Source of the DNA: Deltaproteobacteria bacterium
Lineage (GTDB): Bacteria > Desulfobacterota > DSM-4660 > Desulfatiglandales > HGW-15
Assembly (NCBI GenBank): GCA_019308985.1
Contig: JAFDHB010000015.1
Coordinates: forward strand, 1 to 37,605
DNA: 37,605 nt
Direction: 5' to 3'
Shown here: in pieces, positions 1-8,813 of the stretch
How positions within the stretch are numbered: the first letter of the stretch is position 1
Layout of the letters: every line of letters begins with the position of its first letter
Translations under genes and position numbers: made by a program
Notes under the pieces: model-generated
Seen by the model: only the letters and a program-made list of their open reading frames with translations
The model's database searches: none
What the model was told of the DNA's origin: nothing

Positions 1-1178
1 AGGAAAGGGTAGGCCTGGAGAAGGCATTCGGCAGGGTGTTGAGCAGGGACGTTCTCTCCCCCGAGGACCTTCCCGGTTTTCGCAGGTCTTCGGTGGATGG
101 TTATGCGGTAAGGGCAAAGGATACCTTCGGGGCATCGGAGAGCCTGCCGGTGTTTTTGGAGGTGGCAGGTGAAATCTTGATGGGCGAGGTACCGAGCACC
201 AGGGTGGAAGAGGGGCAGGCAGCAAGAATATCCACTGGTGGAATGTTGCCTGAAGGAGCGGACGGGGTCGTTATGGTGGAGTATTGCCACAACCTGGATG
301 AAAGGACGATCGAAGTGAGTAAGGCTATCTCACCGGAGGAGAACGTCATCCAGCCGGACGACGACTTCAAGAAAGGGACCCTGGTACTACCCGAGGGTCA
401 CCTCCTGAGGCCCCAGGACCTGGGTGTCTTGGCCGGGCTCGGCTTCTCAAGCGTTTATGTGTACGAGAGGCCGAAGGTGGGCATAATATCCACAGGTGAC
501 GAGGTAGTGCCAATAGACAGGGAACCCTTGCCGGGCCAGGTCCGGGACATCAACAGCTATACTTTGAGCGCCTTCTGCCGACAGATGGGGGCTGTCCCTA
601 TCATGCTGGGATTGTGCAAAGACAGGTTCGAGTCCCTGAAGGAGTTGGTTCAAGAGGGGCTTGAGAATGCCGACACCCTCTGGCTGTCCGGGGGCAGTTC
701 CGTCGGTACCAGGGACTTGACCCTGAAGGTCTTCGAATCATTCCCCGGTATGGAGTTGCTGGTACACGGAATATCGATCAGCCCGGGTAAACCGACGATA
801 ATCGCCAGGATCGGGGAAAAGGCGATATTTGGTCTTCCAGGACACACGGCGTCCGCCATGGTGGTGGCAGAGGTCTTTCTGGCTCCTTTCCTGATGAGGC
901 TTTCAGGGGAGAGGATCGAAGAAGGCTCTTTGCACCACGAGGTGCAGGTGGAACTGGGCAGGAACATAGAGTCTGCAAGCGGTCGGGAGGAATATGTGAG
1001 GGTGAAACTTATCAAGAAGGGCGACGGCAAATTGGTGGCAGAACCCCTTTTCGGCAAGTCAGGCCTCATTTCCACCCTTGTGGAAGCGGATGGGTTGCTG
1101 CGCATAGAAAAGAATCGGGAAGGCCTCTATCAGGGAGAGTCGGTCAAGGTGATGATCTTTCAAGAGAAGAGGGGGTAG
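1..1178 (+). CDS. moeA: MoeA-like molybdopterin molybdenumtransferase, 5' end outside window
   Basis: Inserts molybdate into adenylated molybdopterin, the last step of molybdenum cofactor synthesis, in the cytoplasm. The frame is open to the window edge: the residues before the GTG at 36 (EKAFGRVL) already match the MoeA N-terminal region, so the true start lies upstream and 36 should not be used. Visible MoeA motifs in order are VDGYAVRA, the MoCF-domain STGDEV, GGSSVGTRD, SPGKPT and the GLPGHTAS segment, followed by the C-terminal beta domain. It ends 3 bases before a second MoeA-type gene, so the two are co-transcribed. Paralogous MoeA pairs are known where molybdenum and tungsten are handled separately; which metal this one prefers cannot be read from the sequence. 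Family assignment is confident. Confidence 0.93.
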   Translation, partial: ERVGLEKAFGRVLSRDVLSPEDLPGFRRSSVDGYAVRAKDTFGASESLPVFLEVAGEILMGEVPSTRVEEGQAARISTGGMLPEGADGVVMVEYCHNLDERTIEVSKAISPEENVIQPDDDFKKGTLVLPEGHLLRPQDLGVLAGLGFSSVYVYERPKVGIISTGDEVVPIDREPLPGQVRDINSYTLSAFCRQMGAVPIMLGLCKDRFESLKELVQEGLENADTLWLSGGSSVGTRDLTLKVFESFPGMELLVHGISISPGKPTIIARIGEKAIFGLPGHTASAMVVAEVFLAPFLMRLSGERIEEGSLHHEVQVELGRNIESASGREEYVRVKLIKKGDGKLVAEPLFGKSGLISTLVEADGLLRIEKNREGLYQGESVKVMIFQEKRG

Positions 1179-1181
1179 CCC

Positions 1182-3122
1182 TTGAAGAGGCAAAGGCATA
1201 TATACTTGGAAATGAAAGGCCTTGATGAGGCAAAAGAGATATTTTTTTCCAGATTTCCGCCTCAGCTAAGAACAGGGAAAGAAGAAGTCCCTGCTGAAGA
1301 TTCCCTGTGGCGCGTTACCGCAGAGCCGATCTTTGCAAGAATTTCCGCCCCAACGTACCACTCGGCAGCCATGGACGGCATCGCGGTCAGGGCTGAAGAC
1401 ACTTACGGCACTACCGAAAGGAATCCCAAAATCCTGGAGATCGGTCGCGATTCCCTTTGGATAAATACGGGACAGGCCCTCCCTGAAGGCTTCAACGCCG
1501 TCATAATGGTGGAGAAGCTTTACCAGGTAGATGAAAAACACGTGGAGATCCGCTCGCCCGCTTATCCCTGGCAGCATATCAGGAAAGTGGGTGAGGACAT
1601 AGTAGCCACCCAACTTTTGTTTCCGCAGAATCACCGGATCCGGCCCTACGATATAGGTGCCCTGGTTTCAGGAGGCGTCTTCAGGGTCAAGGTCTGGAAA
1701 AGACCAAAGGTGGCCATAATACCGACGGGATCAGAGCTTGTAAGCCCGAGGGACCTGGATGCCATGGGTGAACCGGATAAGGGGAAGATCATAGAGTTCA
1801 ACTCACTCATCATCGAGGCCCTGATACGGGAATGTCTTGCAGAACCGGTCACCTACGACATTGTCTCTGACCTGGAGAGCGAGATAAGGGGTACCCTGAA
1901 GAGGGCGGTGGAATCAGATGCAGACTTGATTATCATAAATGCAGGCTCCTCGGCAGGAAGCAAGGATTACACGGCCTCTGTCATAGGGGAGATGGGTCAG
2001 GTGCTGGTCCACGGCGTAGCCATGATGCCTGGCAAGCCCACTATCCTCGGTGAAATCAATGGCAAGCCCGTGATCGGTAATCCGGGGTACACGGTATCCG
2101 CGACCCTGTCTTTTCAGCAATTCGTAAGGCCCCTGCTTTATCATCTCCAGGGATTGAAGGTGCCCCGGGAGAAGAGGATCAGGGTTCAGCCCTCCCGTGA
2201 TATCCCGTCCAAGCTCGGGATAGAGGAATTCGTAAGGGTCAACCTCGGGAAGGTGAACGAAAGAGTCGTGGCCACGCCCTTACCCAGGGCAGCGGGTTCC
2301 ATCACGACGCTGACGAGGGCGGAGGGGATCATCCGCATACCTTCAAACGTAGAGGGGATATCCCAGGACGAAGAGATAGAGGCGGAACTCCTGGTGGATG
2401 AGGATGAACTTCTCAACACGGTCGTCATTATCGGCAGCCATGATATCACCATAGACGTCCTTGCGGATGAAATAAGCAGGAGAGGTTATAGCATACGTGT
2501 ATCTTCGGGCAATGTGGGCAGTCTAGGGGGCCTCATCGCCCTCAGAAAGGGCACAAGCCACATTGCCGGATCCCACCTCCTGGATACAGAGACCGGGGAA
2601 TACAACCTTTCCTATATAAGGCGATACCTCAAGGGGGTCAGGGTGAGCGTATTTCACCTCGTATTGAGAGACCAGGGTCTCATCGTCCCCAAGGGCAACC
2701 CCAAGGGGATCAAGGGGATTGAAGACCTATGCAGGGATGACGTGACCATAATCAACCGTCAAGCCGGATCGGGAACGCGGATCCTCTTTGACTACGAGTT
2801 GAGAAAACTGGGCCTGAGCCCGGAGTCCATAAAGGGATATGAGAGGGAGGAATTTACCCACATGGCCGTGGCGGTAGATGTACTCAGCGGGGCGGCGGAT
2901 TGCGGTATGGGGATCTTCGCGGCAGCCAAGGCGCTGGACCTGGATTTTATCCCCATGGCCAAGGAACAATACGATATCATCATACCGTCATCCATGTTGA
3001 ATAACCCAAATATTCAACTCATACTCGAAGTCATAAGGTCGGATGAGTTCAAGGAGAGGGTCCTTGCCCTGGGCGGATATGATCCATCCAAGAGCGGAGA
3101 ATTCTGGATGGAGATAGGGTAA
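1182..3122 (+). CDS. MoeA fused to a C-terminal periplasmic-binding-like domain
   Basis: Of 646 residues, roughly the first 400 are a full MoeA (MDGIAVRAEDT, PTGSELV, NAGSSAGSKD, MPGKPT, GNPGYTVSA). Residues about 410-646 resemble the PBP-like domain (Pfam PBP_like) that occurs with MoeA in anaerobes: IIGSHDITIDVL, GSLGGL, GSHLLD and NRQAGSGTR are typical ligand-cleft segments of type 2 solute-binding folds. There is no signal peptide, so the binding domain is cytoplasmic. The TTG at 1182 is chosen because a purine-rich AAGAGGGGG lies 6-7 bases upstream and the first residues (HIYLEMK) fit the family; an ATG at 1212 is the alternative. The domain could sense or deliver molybdate, tungstate or the cofactor, which is inference. 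Confidence 0.9.
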   Translation: MKRQRHIYLEMKGLDEAKEIFFSRFPPQLRTGKEEVPAEDSLWRVTAEPIFARISAPTYHSAAMDGIAVRAEDTYGTTERNPKILEIGRDSLWINTGQALPEGFNAVIMVEKLYQVDEKHVEIRSPAYPWQHIRKVGEDIVATQLLFPQNHRIRPYDIGALVSGGVFRVKVWKRPKVAIIPTGSELVSPRDLDAMGEPDKGKIIEFNSLIIEALIRECLAEPVTYDIVSDLESEIRGTLKRAVESDADLIIINAGSSAGSKDYTASVIGEMGQVLVHGVAMMPGKPTILGEINGKPVIGNPGYTVSATLSFQQFVRPLLYHLQGLKVPREKRIRVQPSRDIPSKLGIEEFVRVNLGKVNERVVATPLPRAAGSITTLTRAEGIIRIPSNVEGISQDEEIEAELLVDEDELLNTVVIIGSHDITIDVLADEISRRGYSIRVSSGNVGSLGGLIALRKGTSHIAGSHLLDTETGEYNLSYIRRYLKGVRVSVFHLVLRDQGLIVPKGNPKGIKGIEDLCRDDVTIINRQAGSGTRILFDYELRKLGLSPESIKGYEREEFTHMAVAVDVLSGAADCGMGIFAAAKALDLDFIPMAKEQYDIIIPSSMLNNPNIQLILEVIRSDEFKERVLALGGYDPSKSGEFWMEIG

Positions 3123-3144
3123 GAGAAAGGGGGTTCGCAGTACC

Positions 3145-3498
3145 GTGGGGGGCTTTAAGCTAAAATCAAGACAGTGGATAGTGGACGACAAGGACAGGAT
3201 TATCATCGGGGAAGGAAGGAGCAAGATACTGGAAAACATAGAGAAAACCGGCTCAATCAACAAGACGGCCAAGATGATGAAGATGTCCTACAAAGGGGTT
3301 TGGAGCAAGATAAAGGTGACGGAGAGATACATGAAAATGAAGCTTGTCGAGACAGACAAGAAAAGGGGATCCAGGCTGACCCCGGAAGGCAAGGAGTTGC
3401 TGGAGAAATACAATGACCTGAAGAGAAGGTGTTTGATGGAAGATGATAAGATATTCCGGTCGATCTTTGATCAGGACAAGACATGGGAAAAACCCTAG
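3145..3498 (+). CDS. ModE-type N-terminal HTH protein without molbindin domains
   Basis: A 117-residue winged-helix protein of the LysR/ModE N-terminal class. The segment around residues 34-60 (GSINKTAKMMKMSYKGVW) aligns by eye with the recognition region of ModE, which represses molybdate transport genes when molybdate is bound. Classic ModE carries two C-terminal molbindin domains that bind the oxyanion; this protein stops shortly after the wing, so it has no obvious effector site. The start is GTG with an AAAGGGGG ribosome-binding stretch about 10 bases upstream. It follows the MoeA fusion gene by 22 bases on the same strand, so it probably belongs to the same transcript and controls molybdenum-related genes. 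The regulatory target is not shown by the sequence. Confidence 0.85.
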   Translation: MGGFKLKSRQWIVDDKDRIIIGEGRSKILENIEKTGSINKTAKMMKMSYKGVWSKIKVTERYMKMKLVETDKKRGSRLTPEGKELLEKYNDLKRRCLMEDDKIFRSIFDQDKTWEKP

Positions 3499-3665
3499 CT
3501 CCGGAATTCTGGGGCTGTTACCTTTCGGCCTATTGTCCGGATCCCTTGCTCCTGTTTCAAGAATGGCAATGACGCCGCGGTATTAAGGTCGTCAGGGATC
3601 TCGCACTGTCATCTACCGTTTATAGAACTTTGGGCAACAGTATCTTTTGCGGGGAATGGAGGATC

Positions 3666-4172
3666 ATGGTACCTATCATCTGTATTGTCGGTGGTTCAGG
3701 TTCAGGCAAGACGACTTACCTGGAGGGTCTGATCCCTGAGTTAAGAGCCAGGGGATTAAGGGTGGGAACGATAAAGCATCACGGGCGCGACTTCGAGATG
3801 GATTATCCCGGGAAAGATAGTTGGAGGCATAAGAGGGCAGGCTCGTCAATAGCGATGATTTCCTCCCCCTTAGGCATAGGCATGGTGATGGACGTAGATC
3901 ATGACCACAGGCCCGATGAACTGCTCCGGTTTTTCCCCGGCGTTGATGTCATCCTCTGCGAAGGGTACAAAGGGGAGGATAAGCCAAAGGTTGAGATATT
4001 CAGGCCCGAGGTACATGAAAGGCCTTTCTGCATGGGAGACAAGAATCTAATCGCGCTCGTAACGGACAGGGAGGTGGAAATCGAGGTGCCTCGCTTTAGG
4101 TTCGCGGACAAGAAGGGACTTGCAGATTTGCTGATAAAGAGATTTGATCTGGCCAAGAGAAACTCGATCTGA
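3666..4172 (+). CDS. mobB: Molybdopterin-guanine dinucleotide biosynthesis adapter MobB
   Basis: A 168-residue GTP-binding protein that assists MobA in attaching GMP to molybdopterin to make the bis-MGD form used by DMSO-reductase-family enzymes. The Walker A loop GGSGSGKTT is near residue 9; KHHGRDFEMDYPGKDSWRHK and LCEGYK are characteristic MobB segments. I chose the ATG at 3666, preceded by GGAGG at 3658-3662, over an upstream TTG at 3630 whose extra residues do not fit the family. About 170 bases separate it from the ModE-like gene, so it may have its own promoter. A bis-MGD enzyme candidate is encoded at the other end of the window. No mobA is visible. Confidence 0.92.
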   Translation: MVPIICIVGGSGSGKTTYLEGLIPELRARGLRVGTIKHHGRDFEMDYPGKDSWRHKRAGSSIAMISSPLGIGMVMDVDHDHRPDELLRFFPGVDVILCEGYKGEDKPKVEIFRPEVHERPFCMGDKNLIALVTDREVEIEVPRFRFADKKGLADLLIKRFDLAKRNSI

Positions 4173-4231
4173 GTAAGAAGCTGCTGCGAGGCCATCTCAC
4201 ACAAGGGATTTGTGGGCCCAAAGGAATATCC

Positions 4232-4261
4232 TTGAAACGCAAGGCAGGATGCAACTATAAT
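4232..4261 (+). promoter_or_regulatory. Predicted sigma-70-type promoter of the tol operon
   Basis: TTGAAA at 4232-4237 and TATAAT at 4256-4261 with an 18-base spacer, 5/6 and 6/6 matches to the consensus. It lies about 90 bases upstream of the tolQ start. The prediction is by eye and no regulator site was recognised. Confidence 0.6.
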
Positions 4262-4352
4262 ACGCTACAATGGCGCTCGACTGATTCTGTTGTAAGAGGA
4301 GTACATTAAGGTTTTTGTCCGGGGCCAGCGACATCATACGAGGACGGCATCA

Positions 4353-5132
4353 ATGACACTAACAACAAATCCTGTTTTCTTGGCAATTACCGGTGCAGTA
4401 TCTTTCAGAACAGGCTTCGGCTCTGACGTGCTTCAAATGCTCGCCCATACGGGGCCGGTGGTAAAGGCGGTCTTAGTGATCCTTTTGCTCTTCTCGGTCC
4501 TCTCTTGGGCGATAATATTCATGAAATGGAGGCTGTTCAGGAAGGCCAAGCAGGAGACGGCATATTTCTTGGACCTCTTTTGGGGAAGTTCTGCATTGAA
4601 TCAGATATACACCGAATCCGAAGACATGGTATGGAGCCCTGTGGCACATCTGTTCAGGGCCGGGTACGCGGAGCTCAAGAGGACTATGAAGATCCAAAGC
4701 CCTTCCAATCCCGGTGAGTGGGACCCGGCGATGGTGCAACCTGTGCTCGAAAATGTCGGTCGTGCCCTCAGGAGGGCAACTATAGATCAAAGCAACAGGA
4801 TGGAGAGATTCCTTTCCTTCCTGGCTACCACGGGAAACACGGCGCCTTTCATAGGACTGTTCGGGACCGTGTGGGGTATCATGGAGTCTTTCAGGGGTAT
4901 AGGCATGAGGGGTTCTGCAAGCCTGGCGGTGGTAGCTCCAGGAATTTCAGAGGCCCTCATTGCAACAGCTGCGGGCTTGGCTGCGGCTATTCCGGCGGTC
5001 GTAGCCTTTAACTACTTTAACCAGGGGGCAATGACCCTTCGTTCCGAGATGGATAATTTTGCCTCTGACTTCTTGAGCCTCGTGGAAAGACAGTTCATAA
5101 AGCGCAGGATGGTAACAAAGGAATCCATGTAA
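4353..5132 (+). CDS. tolQ: TolQ, MotA/TolQ/ExbB proton channel subunit
   Basis: Inner-membrane subunit of the Tol-Pal machine, which uses proton motive force to energise TolA and draw the outer membrane in at division. The 259 residues show the usual three membrane helices: about 36-57 (VLVILLLFSVLSWAIIF), about 155-178 with FIGLFGTVWGIM, and about 200-222 (ALIATAAGLAAAIPAVVAF). The conserved GTVWGIM and TAAGLAAAIPA segments line the channel in this family. The ATG at 4353 has GAGGA about 9 bases upstream. It is the first gene of a canonical tolQRAB-pal-cpoB order. The ExbB alternative is less likely because tolB, pal and cpoB follow. Confidence 0.95.
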   Translation: MTLTTNPVFLAITGAVSFRTGFGSDVLQMLAHTGPVVKAVLVILLLFSVLSWAIIFMKWRLFRKAKQETAYFLDLFWGSSALNQIYTESEDMVWSPVAHLFRAGYAELKRTMKIQSPSNPGEWDPAMVQPVLENVGRALRRATIDQSNRMERFLSFLATTGNTAPFIGLFGTVWGIMESFRGIGMRGSASLAVVAPGISEALIATAAGLAAAIPAVVAFNYFNQGAMTLRSEMDNFASDFLSLVERQFIKRRMVTKESM

Positions 5133-5226
5133 GGACTTTCATCGAGAGGCCTCTGCGGGAAATCCGTCAGGTATTTGAGATGATATCTGCTTGGAATATT
5201 TTTCCTGGGCGAGAGCGGAACAAGAG

Positions 5227-5631
5227 ATGAACAACCTTGCAAACGAAAAGAGATTCATGTCGGACATCAACGTAACTCCCTTTGTGGACGTTATGCTGGT
5301 GTTGCTCATAATTTTCATGGTAACGGCCCCCATGATGATGCAGGGCGTGGAGGTGAACCTCCCGGAAACAGTCGCCAAGAATATTAAGACCTCCGAAGAC
5401 CCATTGGTGCTTACCATCAACAGCAAAAAGGAGATCTTTCTGGAGAGGACCAGGATAAAGCCCGATGAGCTTGAGGATAAGGTAAAGGCGATTCTCAAGT
5501 ACCGGAGGAGCAAAGAGATCCTTTTGAGGGCCGACAAGGAGGTGCCTTACGGATATGTCATCCAGGCCATAGCCAGCGTCAAGAGAGCAGGTGTTGACAG
5601 GCTCGGCATGGTGACAGAGCCCATTGATTGA
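5227..5631 (+). CDS. tolR: TolR, ExbD/TolR family
   Basis: Second channel subunit of the Tol complex, 134 residues with one N-terminal membrane helix and a periplasmic domain. The segment INVTPFVDVMLVLLIIFMV holds the conserved proton-path aspartate (Asp21 with this start), equivalent to Asp23 of E. coli TolR. I chose the ATG at 5227 over the TTG at 5191 because the family begins close to the SDINVTP segment, although the ribosome-binding signal is weak at both. It lies 94 bases downstream of tolQ and 32 bases upstream of the TolA-like gene. Confidence 0.93.
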   Translation: MNNLANEKRFMSDINVTPFVDVMLVLLIIFMVTAPMMMQGVEVNLPETVAKNIKTSEDPLVLTINSKKEIFLERTRIKPDELEDKVKAILKYRRSKEILLRADKEVPYGYVIQAIASVKRAGVDRLGMVTEPID

Positions 5632-5663
5632 GGGGATGATAGGCCCTTGAGGCCACACAGTTC

Positions 5664-6515
5664 ATGATAATCGCATGGTTAAAAAGGAAGTCCGGTAAAC
5701 CGATGGATATGGGGTGGAGCCCCATGCTGGTCCTTTCAATCCTGTTCCATGCCGTCTTGCTCTCGTTGATTTTCTTTTTACCGGAGCCCATGTCCAGGAC
5801 CAATCGTTTCGAAGGTATCGTGTACGAAGTTGATCTGGTTGAATTGCCCCTACGGCAACTCCCGGAGGTCAAAACCCCTCAGATCGCCAAGCAAAAAAAG
5901 GCAAAGGCGATCGTTGGCAAGAAGCTAAAGGCCAAGCGCATCGTAAGGCCGAAAAAGCGCAAGCCAGTGGTTATCGCCAAGAAGAGCATCGATAGAAAGA
6001 AGATATTGCCGGAAAAACCAAAGGAAGACCCTTCCAAGCTCCTCGACCAGGTAATATCCAAGATAGAGAGGAAAGTGCAAAGACAGGAGAGAGATCTTAG
6101 CATGAAGCAGACTACGGCGCCCGAGGAAGAAGCCCTTGAAAGGGCCTTGTCGAGAATCCAGAAAAAGGCAATGGAGGGAAGCGAACAAGGTACCGGGCGC
6201 GCCGGCGGCTTTTACGGGATTCCCGTCCAGATCTATCAAGCGGAAATCGAAAACAGAATCAAGAGTAATTGGTCGTACCCGGTTGCTATTCAAGGTTCCA
6301 GAGACCTGGAGGCCGTTATAGTGGTGAAGGTCAGGAGAGACGGGAAAATCATGGAAACGCAGTTCGCAAGGAGATCTTCGAATCCCATATTCGACCAGTC
6401 TGTGGCAAAAGCAGTGGAGCGCTCAGATCCCTTACCTCCGTTCCCGGAAGGATACCTGAAGAGTTATCATGAAATTGAAATACGGTTCAACCTCAAGGAT
6501 CTTGAGAACTACTAG
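5664..6515 (+). CDS. tolA: TolA-like TonB-family energy transducer
   Basis: Spans the periplasm and couples the TolQR motor to TolB and Pal. Of 283 residues, about 18-38 form the N-terminal membrane helix (LVLSILFHAVLLSLIFFL); a Lys/Pro/Glu-rich stretch to about 190 is the likely extended or helical domain II; residues about 195-283 are a TonB/TolA C-terminal fold with YQAEIENRIKSNW, DGKI and RSDPLPPFP. TonB itself shares this C-terminal fold, but position between tolR and tolB supports the TolA role. The gene overlaps tolB by 47 bases, implying translational coupling. The domain II region is short compared with E. coli TolA. Confidence 0.88.
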   Translation: MIIAWLKRKSGKPMDMGWSPMLVLSILFHAVLLSLIFFLPEPMSRTNRFEGIVYEVDLVELPLRQLPEVKTPQIAKQKKAKAIVGKKLKAKRIVRPKKRKPVVIAKKSIDRKKILPEKPKEDPSKLLDQVISKIERKVQRQERDLSMKQTTAPEEEALERALSRIQKKAMEGSEQGTGRAGGFYGIPVQIYQAEIENRIKSNWSYPVAIQGSRDLEAVIVVKVRRDGKIMETQFARRSSNPIFDQSVAKAVERSDPLPPFPEGYLKSYHEIEIRFNLKDLENY

Positions 6516-7818
6516 GATAGCCAGGACGGTTCTTATATTCCTTGCTCTCATGTTCCTTGATTTCCTGTCGCCTGGTAGGGGAGAGGGAAAGCTCTTTATT
6601 GATATCAACGCCCCTTCGATCCAAAGGATCAATATTGCCATACCGGACTTCGTTAATCTGTCGAGCGCAGGAGAGCATGGAGAGCTGTCACGAATTCTGC
6701 GTTCCGTCCTCTCAAGCGACCTTGAGCTGAGTGGTTACTTCAACTCCATGCCCAGGGAGGCCTTCCTGGAAGAAAACACCGAGTCCCTTTCCCCCAAGGA
6801 AATCCGGTTCAAGGACTGGTCCGTAATAGGCGCGGAGCTTCTGGTAAAGGCCGGGTACAATACCATAGGAAACAACATTGAATTGGAGGTGAGGCTGTTC
6901 GACGTCTTTTGGGGTCGCCAGTTATTGGCCCGGAGGTTCCTGGGGAAGATAAGCAGACACAGGTATCTAATGCACCGGATCAGCAACGCCATCATCAGGC
7001 TGTTGACCGGACAAGATGGGATATCCCTGACAAAGGTTGCCTTTGTAAGCAATGCCACCGGCCACAAGGAGATATACGCATCAGACTATGACGGGCACAA
7101 TGTGAGGATGATTACTTCCAATAACAGCATCAATCTCTCTCCGAGATGGTCGCCAAAGGGGGACAAGCTCATATTTGTCAGCTACAAGGACGGAGGTCCG
7201 ATGCTGTACCTGAAAGATCTCAAATCCGGGAATGTAAGAAGAATTTCACAAAGGAAGGGCCTAAACATCGGTGCCGCATGGGCACCTGACGGGAAAAGTC
7301 TGGCCCTTACCTTGAGCCATAAAGATAACCCGGATATATACCTGATCGATCTTGAGGGGAGGATTCTGAGGCAGGTTACGGATCATTGGGGCATTGATGT
7401 CTCTCCCACCTTTTCGCCGGATGGAAAAAAGATCGCTTTTGTCTCCAATCGCTCGGGGTCCCCCCAAATATACATCAAAGACTTGACCACGAGGAGAGAG
7501 CGGCGGATAACATTCCAAGGTAACTATAACACCTCCCCTTCATGGTCCGCATTGAACCGGATCGCCTTTTCCGGCATGAGTGACGGGAGCTTTGACATCT
7601 TCACTATAGATCCGGAGAATGGTAAACAGAAGAACTTGACAAGGGGAGCGGGGAGCAATGAAGACCCTTGCTGGTCTCCCGGCGGTAGGTATATCCTATT
7701 CAGTTCTAACAGGGAAGGCCGTTATCACCTCTTCATAATGACCGGAAATGGATTGAACCAAAAGAGGATTGCTGATCTTGATGGAGACCAGACGGCGCCT
7801 TCATGGGCACCCTATTGA
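6469..7818 (+). CDS. tolB: TolB, periplasmic beta-propeller of the Tol-Pal system
   Basis: Periplasmic protein that binds Pal and TolA. The 449 residues comprise a basic N-terminus, a hydrophobic export segment (TVLIFLALMFLDFL), an N-terminal alpha/beta domain to about residue 180, and a C-terminal propeller with repeated blades (SPRWSPKGDKLIFVS, GAAWAPDGKSLAL, SPTFSPDGKKIAFVSNRSG, DPCWSPGGRYILFSSNREG). The start at 6469 lies inside tolA in another frame. The next in-frame Met (6547) would remove the positively charged part of the signal peptide, so the upstream start is preferred. Cleavage probably occurs near the GRGEG segment. Confidence 0.94.
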   Translation: MKLKYGSTSRILRTTRIARTVLIFLALMFLDFLSPGRGEGKLFIDINAPSIQRINIAIPDFVNLSSAGEHGELSRILRSVLSSDLELSGYFNSMPREAFLEENTESLSPKEIRFKDWSVIGAELLVKAGYNTIGNNIELEVRLFDVFWGRQLLARRFLGKISRHRYLMHRISNAIIRLLTGQDGISLTKVAFVSNATGHKEIYASDYDGHNVRMITSNNSINLSPRWSPKGDKLIFVSYKDGGPMLYLKDLKSGNVRRISQRKGLNIGAAWAPDGKSLALTLSHKDNPDIYLIDLEGRILRQVTDHWGIDVSPTFSPDGKKIAFVSNRSGSPQIYIKDLTTRRERRITFQGNYNTSPSWSALNRIAFSGMSDGSFDIFTIDPENGKQKNLTRGAGSNEDPCWSPGGRYILFSSNREGRYHLFIMTGNGLNQKRIADLDGDQTAPSWAPY

Positions 7819-7890
7819 TCGCCTGGGTTGTCCCATGAGGACTGAGAATACCGCTCGACCGCAAAAAAATTTTTAACCTTATCTAAATTC

Positions 7891-7919
7891 TTGAAATAAT
7901 AATAAGAACATGATAAAAA
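7891..7919 (+). promoter_or_regulatory. Predicted internal promoter ahead of pal
   Basis: TTGAAA at 7891-7896 and TAAAAA at 7914-7919 with a 17-base spacer, in the 182-base AT-rich gap between tolB and pal. Internal promoters for pal and cpoB are known in enteric tol operons. The -10 box matches only 4/6 in a generally AT-rich stretch, so this is tentative. Confidence 0.4.
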
Positions 7920-8000
7920 TAAGATATTTGTACCCTGCCAGGAAAATTCTTTCAATGTTTTGATAAGTATAAACCTAATAAATTCAGGAGGTAATCTAGG

Positions 8001-8615
8001 ATGATAAAGAAAACGATAATGGTACTGGGTGTGCTGGCATTCGTGTTATCCATGCTCATGGTAAGTTCCTGCGCCAAGAAACAGGTGAGAGTGGAAGAGG
8101 AGGTGACCAAGCCGGCCCCTACCCCGGCTCCTTCCCCTGCTCCCGGGCCCGCCCCAGGACCGCAGCCTGCCCCTTCGAGACCCGGGGTTGAAGAAAAGGA
8201 GTATGGGGAAGCAGAGGCCGAGAGAGAGGCAAGAGTGCGGGAGATCGAGAGGGCGCAACAACTTCGAAAGGGAGTACTTGAGTTCGAATCCGAGCATATC
8301 TATTTTGATTTCGATAAGGCAGAACTCAAGCCGGAGGCGAGGAAAGTTCTCGTTAAAAAGGCGGAATGGCTGCGGAAACACCCTGAATACAAGGTTGTTA
8401 TCGAAGGCCACTGCGACGAAAGGGGTACCAACGAGTATAACTTGGCCCTGGGAGAAAGAAGAGCAAACGCTGCATGGAGGTTCCTAAATGCGTTGGGCAT
8501 CTCCGGGGAGAGGATGTCGACGATTAGTTACGGGGAAGAGAGGCCTTTGGATCCGAGACACAACCCGGCGGCCTGGGCCAAGAACAGAAGGGCGGAGTTC
8601 AAGCTCGTGAAGTAG
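8001..8615 (+). CDS. pal: Pal, peptidoglycan-associated outer-membrane lipoprotein
   Basis: Anchors the outer membrane to peptidoglycan and binds TolB. The 204-residue precursor has a lipoprotein signal ending VSSC with the lipidated Cys at residue 24, a flexible Pro/Ala-rich linker with PAP-type repeats (about 35-60), then an OmpA-like domain (about 95-204). IYFDFDKAELKPEA, GHCDERGTNEYN and LGERRA are classic Pal motifs contacting diaminopimelate. The start has a strong AGGAGGT at 7986-7992, 8 bases away. Residue +2 after the Cys is Lys, not Asp, fitting outer-membrane sorting. Confidence 0.96.
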   Translation: MIKKTIMVLGVLAFVLSMLMVSSCAKKQVRVEEEVTKPAPTPAPSPAPGPAPGPQPAPSRPGVEEKEYGEAEAEREARVREIERAQQLRKGVLEFESEHIYFDFDKAELKPEARKVLVKKAEWLRKHPEYKVVIEGHCDERGTNEYNLALGERRANAAWRFLNALGISGERMSTISYGEERPLDPRHNPAAWAKNRRAEFKLVK

Positions 8616-8813
8616 GCCCTTCATGTCCGACTCCCACATCGGGGGGTATCGGAGCACGTAAAAGGTTGAACAATTTTTCTTGTAGATAGGCTGTCGTGTC
8701 CGGCAACAAGAACACATGATCGAGTTTGGGTGGGAAAGGGCGGAGCCCAGGGAATTGGTGACCCCATTTCCCTTTCCACTCAGGTTAAGAAGAGAAACAG
8801 AGTAGAAGAGAGT

